This document shows positions 34,285 to 40,726 of a DNA stretch of 40,726 bases, one piece after another. The notes under the pieces were generated by a model that was not told the origin of the DNA, made no database searches, and saw only the letters and a program-made list of their open reading frames with translations. Position 1 is the first letter of the stretch. Every line of letters starts with the position of its first letter. This DNA is from Opitutaceae bacterium (GTDB lineage Bacteria; Verrucomicrobiota; Verrucomicrobiia; Opitutales; Opitutaceae): contig JANQKU010000173.1 of NCBI GenBank assembly GCA_028280955.1, positions 1 to 40,726 of the forward strand, read 5' to 3'. Position numbers and translations under genes: made by a program.

Positions 34285-35202
34285 TCAAGTGGAATGATAC
34301 CAGGACTGAAAGGGTTTGGGCACGTTTAGGAGTTCCAGTTGTTCTGAAAAGGTTTGCGGCGATGTTTTTAACTTTTGGGTGAGAGCATCGCATTTAAGTG
34401 AAAGCTTTGCTTGGCGTGGAGTCGTCTCTGAAACCGTCTTTTGCGAACTTTTTTCGATGAGTGTTTCCGGTAGTTTGAAGTGGTTGAGGATTTGGGTTCC
34501 AATTTCAAAGCGGGAAAGAGTTTCTCTGCCGGCCCAGTGAAATTTACCGGTCAGGTCGACTCTTTCGCATAATTCGACGATGACTTCGGAAAGATTTTCG
34601 GCTGAGCAGGGTTGACGGAATTCATCTGCAAAAAGAGGGGTTTTTTCCCCAGTGGACCATTGGGCAAAGAGTTTTTCGTGCAGACTGTGTTGCCCGGTGA
34701 GACTGTTGCCGGAAAGGAGAGGCACTCGAATGATCGTCGTTGTTTCCGGCGCAAAATTCTCGACTTGCTGTTCGGATACGACTTTTTGCTGGCCGTAAAG
34801 GTTGATGGGACAAACAGGATCTGAGGGGTGGTAAAACTCATTCTTCCCGTCAAAGACTTGTTCACTGGAGAGGTGAATCAGGCGTGCTCCGAGATGATGA
34901 GATATTTTGGCCAGGACTTCCGGAAGTGTCACGTTGATGGCTCTGGAGAGGACGGGATCTTTTTCGCAGGCAGATGGATTTGAAATGGCAGCGGCGTTGA
35001 CAATGGCATCGGGAAAGTAGGCGAGTATTAGAGCGGTTGTTTCGTTTTCATCCTGTAAGTCGAGGCGGTGCAGATGATTGACGCCGGGGATATCTTCACT
35101 CCAGGAAGACGCAATACCGAGCACTTCATGTCTTCTGCGACTTGCCACCTTGGCGACGTTTGAGCCGACAAGTCCGGAGGCACCTGTTAGGAGAATTTTC
35201 AT
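34285..35202 (-). CDS. RmlD-like NAD(P)-dependent sugar reductase/epimerase family protein
   Basis: A 305-residue extended short-chain dehydrogenase. The Rossmann glycine motif is TGASGLVGSNV (residues 6-16), then YFPDAIVNAAAISNPSACEKDP, LIHLSSEQVFDG, and the catalytic YGQQK, in the order of the RmlD/MAT2B substrate-binding family. The C-terminal part (DEFRQPCSAENLSEVIVEL, GKFHWAGRETLSRFEIG) also matches that family. RmlD reduces dTDP-4-dehydrorhamnose, but no rml genes are nearby, so the substrate is uncertain. It lies 25 bases downstream of pdxH on the same strand. Confidence 0.85.
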   Translation of the reverse strand: MKILLTGASGLVGSNVAKVASRRRHEVLGIASSWSEDIPGVNHLHRLDLQDENETTALILAYFPDAIVNAAAISNPSACEKDPVLSRAINVTLPEVLAKISHHLGARLIHLSSEQVFDGKNEFYHPSDPVCPINLYGQQKVVSEQQVENFAPETTTIIRVPLLSGNSLTGQHSLHEKLFAQWSTGEKTPLFADEFRQPCSAENLSEVIVELCERVDLTGKFHWAGRETLSRFEIGTQILNHFKLPETLIEKSSQKTVSETTPRQAKLSLKCDALTQKLKTSPQTFSEQLELLNVPKPFQSWYHST

Positions 35203-35227
35203 AGAGGTTTCGGATGGAATATGGCTA

Positions 35228-35860
35228 TCAGGGAGAAAGGCGTTCGATTATCCATCGACCTTCTGCCTTCCGAGTGTAGCGGAGACGATCATGAAGCCGG
35301 CTGGGGCGACCCTGCCAGAATTCGATACTGATGGGTTCGACGCGATACCCTCCCCAGAAGGGCGGGAGGGGAATGGTTTTACCGCGATACTTTTCCATGA
35401 GTTCGGCAATTCGTTTTTCCAGGGCGAAACGATCGGGCACGACTTGGCTTTGATGAGAGGCCCAGGCGCCGAGTTGGCTGCCAACGGGACGGCTGTAAAA
35501 GTAGGCTTCGGTTTCTTCCCGGGAGACTTTGGTGACGGCCCCTCTTATCTCGACTTGTCTCTCCAGGGAAATCCAGGGAAAGAGGAGGGAAACCTCCGGA
35601 TTTTGATCGATTTGCTGACCTTTGCGGCTGCCGTAATTGGTGTAAAAGACAAAGCCGGCGGCGCTGAATTCTTTGAGGAGAACTGTACGGGTAGCGGGTT
35701 GTGCGTTTGCTCCGACAGTTGCCAGAACCATGGCATTGGGTTCCGGGATTTTTACGTGAACGGCTTCGGCAAACCATTTTTCGAATTGTTTGAAGGGATC
35801 CGGATTCAGGTCAGCTTCCGTCAACCCGGCCAATTGATAGTTGCGCCGCATGTCCGCCAC
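35228..35860 (-). CDS. pdxH: Pyridoxamine 5'-phosphate oxidase
   Basis: PdxH oxidises pyridoxamine or pyridoxine phosphate to pyridoxal phosphate with FMN. Diagnostic blocks are MRRNYQLAGL, DPFKQFEKWFAEA, NAMVLATVGANAQPATRTVLLKEF, GFVFYTNYGSRKGQQIDQNPEVSLLFPW, YFYSRPVGSQLGAWASHQS, PPFWGGYRVEP and EFWQGRPSRLHDRLRYTR. The ORF track extends to 35956, adding 32 residues with a hydrophobic run (YLFYIPFALPIWKFF) not found in typical PdxH. I prefer GTG 35860: AAAGGAG lies 11 bases upstream and the resulting 210 residues match family length. The ATG at 35956 or 35851 cannot be excluded. It is likely in one unit with the cupin gene upstream and the reductase gene downstream. Confidence 0.92.
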   Translation of the reverse strand: MADMRRNYQLAGLTEADLNPDPFKQFEKWFAEAVHVKIPEPNAMVLATVGANAQPATRTVLLKEFSAAGFVFYTNYGSRKGQQIDQNPEVSLLFPWISLERQVEIRGAVTKVSREETEAYFYSRPVGSQLGAWASHQSQVVPDRFALEKRIAELMEKYRGKTIPLPPFWGGYRVEPISIEFWQGRPSRLHDRLRYTRKAEGRWIIERLSP

Positions 35861-35978
35861 TTTAACGCCGGCTCCTTTGAAGAATTTCCAAATGGGCAGG
35901 GCAAAGGGGATATAGAAAAGATAGGAGGCAACTTTGCTGCGGGTGTGAGGACGCATTTTGATGTTAATTCAAATAGGT

Positions 35979-36524
35979 TTATTCTCGGGAGAGAGCCAGA
36001 ATCAAATCGCTTCTAGCCGGATACTGGGAAATGAGATCTGGAGCGTTTGCCAGACAGAGGTCGGACTCTATCCAGCCAGGCGAGAGGGTGCATCCGACCA
36101 GAGCCCACTGACCACCTGCCAGAAGCCTGGATCCCTGCCAAACATTTGCCGGGATGAGAGCTTGAGGTTCCTGGCCTGCGAGGAGGTTGTTTCCCAAGAT
36201 ACGTGTTTTGCTGTGACCATCCGGAAAAAGAAGCAGTTGTTCGATGGGGTCTCCGGCATAAAAGTGATAGAGTTCGTCATTTTTGAGTCGGTGAAGGGCT
36301 GAAAAATCGGTGGGTGTTATGAGAAAATAAATAGCTGTGGCCAGAGGGCGGAGCTCTCCTGATGTCTTAAATGTGGCATCCGTCCGGTAGGTTTGGCGAA
36401 AGAAACCGCCTTCTCCGGGCAGGGGCTCCAACTTCAGAGATGAGATGATTTTCTGAATGTCCGGGCTCATGAGGCTTTCAATTAGAGCAAGGGCGATCTC
36501 TATAATCAAGGTTGCACACCTCAT
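35979..36524 (-). CDS. DUF985 cupin family protein
   Basis: A cupin of the DUF985 (YML079-like) family. Hallmarks are LEPLPGEGGFFRQTYR, TAIYFLITPTDFSALHRLKNDELYHFYAGDPIEQLLLFPDG, NVWQGSRLLAGGQWALVGCTLSPGW and DLCLANAPDLISQYP. The start at ATG 36524 is chosen over 36605 because AGGAGG lies 7 bases upstream; ATG 36470 is the family's usual N-terminus and a third option. The chosen product has 181 residues. Members bind small ligands and may act as sugar epimerases, but no reaction is established. It is the first gene of a minus-strand cluster with pdxH and the RmlD-like gene. Confidence 0.88.
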   Translation of the reverse strand: MRCATLIIEIALALIESLMSPDIQKIISSLKLEPLPGEGGFFRQTYRTDATFKTSGELRPLATAIYFLITPTDFSALHRLKNDELYHFYAGDPIEQLLLFPDGHSKTRILGNNLLAGQEPQALIPANVWQGSRLLAGGQWALVGCTLSPGWIESDLCLANAPDLISQYPARSDLILALSRE

Positions 36525-36739
36525 TTTGAAGCCTCCTGATCGGCTTGCATTTCTAGGTCTTCCGTGTTCATTTTCGCCAATCGTCCCAGCTTTTTCCTCC
36601 GTCACTTCAGGATTGTCTCGTATATGACGATGGTTACGTTGGTCGGTTTATACACTTATTTAGATAACCTTATAGATACTTTTTATCGTACTCTGTGCCT
36701 TGTTTTCAAGGAGGGGAGTCGAAGCCAAACCTAGACATT

Positions 36740-38389
36740 ATGCCTAAGAATCTCAGTGAATTATCAGGACGGAAAGGGATTGTTGACAGTCTCTTCGAAA
36801 AGATGGGGCAGGCGGCTGTTGAAGAAGGAACGCCTTCTAAGGAAGAACTCGGGAAGTTGGCTGATGAGTTTCTGATTGGTAAGGCCAATACCTATGGAGC
36901 CGCGACATTTTATGATTTCATGAAGCCCGAGAACAAGGGCAAGAAGGTGTATGTCTGTAATGGTTCTGCCTGTCTCTGCGCCGAGACGCAGGATGGGGTC
37001 AAAAAAGAGCTGAAGAAGCATTTTAAAGAAGAAGAGATTGGGCACATGACGTGCTTGGGGCGTTGTCATGAAAATGCCGCTTTTCATCTCGGAGGTTATA
37101 ATTATTCGGGCAAGGCGATCAAAGAGATCCGTTCAGTGATCGCGGAAAACCATAAGTCATCCAGAGATTCTTATGCGGTCGAAGCTCATGGGATTGCGGT
37201 GCTCACGGCAGAATACGACAAAAAGGAACTTTTCCATTTGCTGCGTAATGCTTTGCGCCGCGATTCGATAGAGATTCTCGACGAAATCAAAGGGTCCGGT
37301 CTTCGCGGTAGAGGTGGCGCAGGGTTCCCCATAGGATTTAAGTTGGAATCCTGCCGATCGGTGGAAAGTGACACGAAATTTATCATTTGTAATGCGGATG
37401 AAGGAGATCCGGGAGCTTACTCAGACAGGTATTTGCTGGAGGAGAGGCCTTTGGCAGTGCTTTTTGGCATGATGGTCGCGGGTTATGCTGCCGGCGCTAA
37501 TTGGGGTGTTTTGTACATTCGTGCGGAATATCCGGATTCGGTGGAAATCATCGAATCGGCCATTGAGGAATTGAGGCATCAGAATTTGCTAGGAGAAGAT
37601 ATTCAAGGCTCCGGTTTTACTTTTGATTTTAAGATCATCAAAGCACAGGGCGCTTATATCTGTGGAGAAGAAACGGCGTTGATCAATTCGATCGAAGGAC
37701 AACGTCCAGAAGTGCGCGCGAGACCTCCTTATCCAACCCAAGAAGGTTTATTTGGCAAGCCGACTGCAGTGAACAATGTGGAGACTCTGGCGGGATTGTT
37801 ATATATTATTCAACATGGAGGCAGAGCTTACAAAGCGATTGGGACAGAGCGATCATCGGGAACGAAATTAGTCTGCCTGGATGGGCGCTTTAATCGTCCG
37901 GGGATAGTCGAAGTGGAAATGGGTACGCCGCTATCTGAAGTCGTCTATAAGTGGGGTGACGGATTTAAAGAACCGGTTAAGGCCTTGCATATTGGAGGTC
38001 CTCTGGGTGGGATCGTGCCACTGTCCAAGATTGATGATCTCACTGTCGATTTTGAGTCTTTCACCCAGGCAGGCTTTTTGCTGGGACATGCTTCTGTCGT
38101 GAGTATTCCAAAGACTTTTTCACTGATGGAGTATATCAATCATTTGTTTGATTTTGCCTCTTATGAAAGTTGTGGTAAGTGTTTCCCTTGCCGGTTGGGG
38201 ACAAAAAGAGGGCATGAACTTACGGAGGGCAGTTTGAAAAATGGGATGAAGATTGATCGGGAACTTTTTGATGACCTTTTGCACACGCTGGCATCAGGGT
38301 CGCTCTGTGCGCACGGAGGAGGCATCCCTTTACCTGTGCGAAATGCGATGGAGTATTTTAATGACGAACTGAAAGCTTACTTTAATTGA
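36740..38389 (+). CDS. NuoE-NuoF fusion subunit of an NAD-dependent formate dehydrogenase
   Basis: A 549-residue fusion. The N-terminal part (1-140) is a NuoE-like thioredoxin-fold 2Fe-2S domain with YVCNGSAC (C-x4-C) and CLGRC (C-x3-C). The rest is NuoF-like: RGRGGAGFPIGFKLE (NADH/FMN glycine-rich loop), NADEGDPGAYSDRYLLEERP, ICGEETALINSIEGQRPEVRARPPYPTQEGL, and the 4Fe-4S motif SCGKCFPCRLGT with a fourth Cys in GSLCAHGG. It passes electrons between NAD(H) and the catalytic subunit encoded next. The track begins at GTG 36695; ATG 36740 is preferred although the AAGGAGG upstream is rather distant. It is divergent from the cupin gene, with 11 bases to the next gene. Confidence 0.9.
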   Translation: MPKNLSELSGRKGIVDSLFEKMGQAAVEEGTPSKEELGKLADEFLIGKANTYGAATFYDFMKPENKGKKVYVCNGSACLCAETQDGVKKELKKHFKEEEIGHMTCLGRCHENAAFHLGGYNYSGKAIKEIRSVIAENHKSSRDSYAVEAHGIAVLTAEYDKKELFHLLRNALRRDSIEILDEIKGSGLRGRGGAGFPIGFKLESCRSVESDTKFIICNADEGDPGAYSDRYLLEERPLAVLFGMMVAGYAAGANWGVLYIRAEYPDSVEIIESAIEELRHQNLLGEDIQGSGFTFDFKIIKAQGAYICGEETALINSIEGQRPEVRARPPYPTQEGLFGKPTAVNNVETLAGLLYIIQHGGRAYKAIGTERSSGTKLVCLDGRFNRPGIVEVEMGTPLSEVVYKWGDGFKEPVKALHIGGPLGGIVPLSKIDDLTVDFESFTQAGFLLGHASVVSIPKTFSLMEYINHLFDFASYESCGKCFPCRLGTKRGHELTEGSLKNGMKIDRELFDDLLHTLASGSLCAHGGGIPLPVRNAMEYFNDELKAYFN

Positions 38390-38390
38390 G

Positions 38391-38395
38391 AGGAG
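38391..38395 (+). promoter_or_regulatory. Ribosome binding site of the formate dehydrogenase catalytic gene
   Basis: AGGAG 5 bases before ATG 38401 fixes the start of a gene that the ORF track does not show. Confidence 0.75.
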
Positions 38396-38400
38396 AAACT

Positions 38401-40726
38401 ATGGGTAAGACAGCATACATCAATGATAAGCCTTTTGAGATAAAAGAGGGAGAGACAATATTATCATTCATGCGGCGGCATCAGGGCGAGGATTCGGTCC
38501 CGACACTTTGCGATGCGCCTAATCTGGATCCGTTCGGTTCCTGCCGAGTGTGTAGTGTGGATGTGGCACTGGAGAAAGAGGGTAAGACGAAGGCGATGGC
38601 TTCCTGCCATACACCGATAATGGAGGGAAACTATATTTATCCGGACTCGGATAATATCACCCGACTGCGAAAAAACATCATTGAATTGGTCCTTACGGAC
38701 CATCCACTGGAGTGTTTAACCTGTGAGGTGAATGGGAATTGCGAGCTGCAAACAGTGGCCGCACGCGTAGGCATAACAGAGGTGAGATACCCTGAGGGAG
38801 AGACCCATACAAACCGGGAGAAGGACAAGAGCCATCCTTACATGACATCGGATCTTTCCAAGTGCATAAACTGTTATCGATGTGTGCGCGCTTGTGATGA
38901 GGTGCAGGGTCAATTTGTGCTGAGCATGGCAGGCCGTGGTTTTGACAGCCATATTATCAAGGGAATGGACCAATCCTTTATGGATTCCGATTGTGTCAGC
39001 TGTGGGGCTTGTTCACAGGCATGTCCGACGTCCGCTATTTCGGATATTTTTATGTCGAAGTCCATTCAGTCGACCGAAAAGACGCGTACTATTTGTACGT
39101 ATTGTGGTGTGGGCTGCAATTTGGATGTCGCGACACGTAATGGAGAAATTCTCTCCATTCAGGCGCCTTATGATGCGGAGGTGAACAACGGGCACACATG
39201 CCTGAAGGGGCGGTATGCCTTTAAATTTTATAATCATAAAGATCGGTTGAGGTTTCCCCTGATCAAACGCAATGGAGAATTTGAAGAAGCCACCTGGGAC
39301 GAGGCCTACGATTTTATTGCGGAGAAACTGACTGGTTTTAAAGAGGAATTTGGTCCCGATTCGATTGCCGGCATTTCATCGGCCCGCTGCACCAATGAAG
39401 AAAATTACCTCATGCAGAAATTTATCCGTGCGGTGGTTGGTACCAATAATATTGATGGCTGTGCCCGAGTTTGTCACTCTCCCACAGCGCTGGGCATGCA
39501 GAGAACTTTCGGAACGGGAGCAGCTACTAATTCCATCAATGATTTAAATCATACGGATTGTATTTTGGTAATCGGCGCTAATCCGACGGATGGGCATCCC
39601 GTTACGGGCGCGAAATTAAAGCAGTTTGCCATGAAGGGCAAAACATCCATTGTTATCGATCCCAGGAGGATTGACCTGGCCAATTATGCGACACATCATG
39701 TCGCGCTGCGCCCCGGGACGAATGTGGCTGTCCTCAATATGATGATGTATTATATCATCGAGGAGGGATTGGTCGATGAGCAGTTTATCGAGAACAGGAC
39801 GGAGGGTTATGATGATTTCGTAAAGCATATCCGAGAAATGGATATGGAAAAAATGGAGCAGGTTTCCGGGGTTTCCCGGGAACAAATGCGTGAGGTAGCG
39901 ATTGCCTATGCATCGGCTCCCAATGCAATGAGTTTCCATGGCCTTGGGGTGACAGAGCATTCTCAGGGGACTTTCGCGGTGATGCAGATTGCTGACCTGG
40001 CTTTGTTGACGGGAAATATTGGACGAAAGGGTGTAGGGGTAAATCCACTACGCGGGCAGAACAATGTTCAGGGAATTGCCGATATGGGGGTCCAGCCTCA
40101 CCAGGGCGCCGGCTATATGGACGTAACCCTGCCGGAAGTCCATCAACAGTATGAAGAGTTTTATGGGGCAAAGCTGCCGTTACATGTCGGCTACAAAATT
40201 CCGCAGATGTTTGATGCAGCGATTGAAGGAAAGTTGAAGGCTCTCTGGATTATCGGCGAAGACATTGCGCAGACAGACCCCAATACCAATAAGGTCATTA
40301 AAGCCTTGGAAAGCACGGATTTGGTAGTTGTGCAGGAGATTTTCATGACAGAGACGGCCAAGTATGCCGATGTCATCCTTCCGGCTTCTTCCTTCCTGGA
40401 AAAAAGTGGAACCTTTACCAATGGAGAGCGGCGTGTGCAGCGAGTGAATCAAGTGGTGAAACCACTCCAGGGAACAAAGCCCGATGGGCAGATCGTGGTG
40501 GATATGATGAATCGTCTGGGCTACAAACAGCCTGACTATACAGCGGCAGGCGTTCTGGAAGAAATTTCAAAAATCGTCCCATTTTTTGCCGGGATTAAAT
40601 GGGAAGAGCTGGGAAAGAACGGAAAGCAATGGCCGGTAGGTCCCAGTGGGAAAGATACGAAAATTCTCCACAAAAAACAGTTCAGGCGAGGGTTGGGAAA
40701 ATTCGAATTTAAGCCATTCGAAGAGA
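38401..40726 (+). CDS. Formate dehydrogenase catalytic subunit, Cys-type (3' end outside window)
   Basis: Not listed in the ORF track because it runs off the right edge. ATG 38401 follows AGGAG by 5 bases; 775 codons are visible and the usual length is about 900 or more. Domain order: N-terminal 2Fe-2S (LCDAPNLDPFGSCRVC); His-Cys 4Fe-4S (DHPLECLTCEVNGNC); two 4Fe-4S ferredoxin clusters (KCINCYRCVRAC, CVSCGACSQACP); then the molybdopterin domain with a 4Fe-4S motif (CTYCGVGCNLDV...CLKGRYA). The metal ligand lies in GCARVCHSPT, where the codon for residue 358 is TGT, so this is the cysteine form, not selenocysteine. It should oxidise formate to CO2, or the reverse, and exchange electrons with the NuoEF-type partner. 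Mo versus W cannot be told. Confidence 0.93.
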   Translation, partial: MGKTAYINDKPFEIKEGETILSFMRRHQGEDSVPTLCDAPNLDPFGSCRVCSVDVALEKEGKTKAMASCHTPIMEGNYIYPDSDNITRLRKNIIELVLTDHPLECLTCEVNGNCELQTVAARVGITEVRYPEGETHTNREKDKSHPYMTSDLSKCINCYRCVRACDEVQGQFVLSMAGRGFDSHIIKGMDQSFMDSDCVSCGACSQACPTSAISDIFMSKSIQSTEKTRTICTYCGVGCNLDVATRNGEILSIQAPYDAEVNNGHTCLKGRYAFKFYNHKDRLRFPLIKRNGEFEEATWDEAYDFIAEKLTGFKEEFGPDSIAGISSARCTNEENYLMQKFIRAVVGTNNIDGCARVCHSPTALGMQRTFGTGAATNSINDLNHTDCILVIGANPTDGHPVTGAKLKQFAMKGKTSIVIDPRRIDLANYATHHVALRPGTNVAVLNMMMYYIIEEGLVDEQFIENRTEGYDDFVKHIREMDMEKMEQVSGVSREQMREVAIAYASAPNAMSFHGLGVTEHSQGTFAVMQIADLALLTGNIGRKGVGVNPLRGQNNVQGIADMGVQPHQGAGYMDVTLPEVHQQYEEFYGAKLPLHVGYKIPQMFDAAIEGKLKALWIIGEDIAQTDPNTNKVIKALESTDLVVVQEIFMTETAKYADVILPASSFLEKSGTFTNGERRVQRVNQVVKPLQGTKPDGQIVVDMMNRLGYKQPDYTAAGVLEEISKIVPFFAGIKWEELGKNGKQWPVGPSGKDTKILHKKQFRRGLGKFEFKPFEE

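Noticed and set aside
35078-36016. 312-residue plus-strand ORF overlapping pdxH
   Set aside because: It lies antisense to a clear PdxH gene with all family motifs; its translation has no recognisable domain.
36606-36739. Sigma-70-like promoter before the formate dehydrogenase operon (ttggtc ... tagata)
   Set aside because: The -10 match is poor and several alternatives score equally; a promoter must be here but cannot be placed by eye.
39460-39474. Possible selenocysteine formate dehydrogenase
   Set aside because: The ligand codon is TGT in CARVCHSPT, so it is cysteine; no in-frame TGA is needed.

Overview
The window looks like a chromosomal segment of a free-living Gram-negative bacterium, most likely a Verrucomicrobiota member (Opitutae-like). 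This is an inference from gene content: giant LamG/FN3 surface proteins, an RHS/YD-repeat protein, a TamB-TamA pair, BNR_4 propellers and a 7TM-HDED-like protein. No rRNA or marker gene confirms it.

Region 1 (1-9541) is the 3' part of one enormous surface-protein gene built from LamG, DUF2341, fibronectin III, PA14 and calcium-binding thrombospondin-3-like modules. It is open at the left window edge. Fifteen bases later comes a 1991-residue secreted RHS/YD-repeat protein (9557-15532). Its last ~142 residues, and everything up to about 17.95 kb, are clearly AT-rich. This stretch behaves like a polymorphic-toxin cassette: a variable RHS tip, two exported proteins that resemble each other (15549-16118 and 16360-16884), then two orphan ORFs (16985-17437 and 17481-17876), the second a membrane protein.

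Region 2 (18.0-20.6 kb) is suddenly GC-richer. It holds a probable (alpha/alpha)-barrel sugar-active protein and, convergent to it, an AAA_14/DUF4143 ATPase.

Region 3 (20.9-26.8 kb) is an outer-membrane assembly operon. A TamB-like AsmA/DUF490 protein overlaps a TamA/BamA-like POTRA-barrel protein by ATGA. The membrane anchor of TamB lies upstream of the first ATG, in frame, and needs a non-canonical start, probably CTG at 20933.

Region 4 (27.0-34.1 kb) holds a RelE-like/Xre toxin-antitoxin pair, a TrmA/RumA-type RNA methyltransferase, a BNR_4 propeller protein, a Kv-type ion channel ending in a zinc ribbon, a lipoate/biotin-ligase-like protein, and a membrane protein that appears to be a 7TM-HDED sensor domain without its 7TM-HD output. 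Intergenic gaps in 19.3-34.2 kb carry at least eight copies of a GACAGGATTAACA-type repeat, often next to a second TTATCCGCAGATT-type repeat. Two composite copies form a 70/79-bp inverted repeat around the ion-channel gene.

Region 5 (34.3-40.7 kb) holds a minus-strand cluster of DUF985 cupin, PdxH and an RmlD-like reductase. Divergent from it is a formate dehydrogenase operon: a NuoE-NuoF fusion subunit followed by the Fe-S/molybdopterin catalytic subunit, which runs off the right edge.

The parts most worth a second look are the RHS tip with its tandem candidate immunity genes, the FN3 domain split by a DUF2341-LamG insertion, the HD-less 7TM-HDED protein, the non-canonical TamB start and the composite intergenic repeats.
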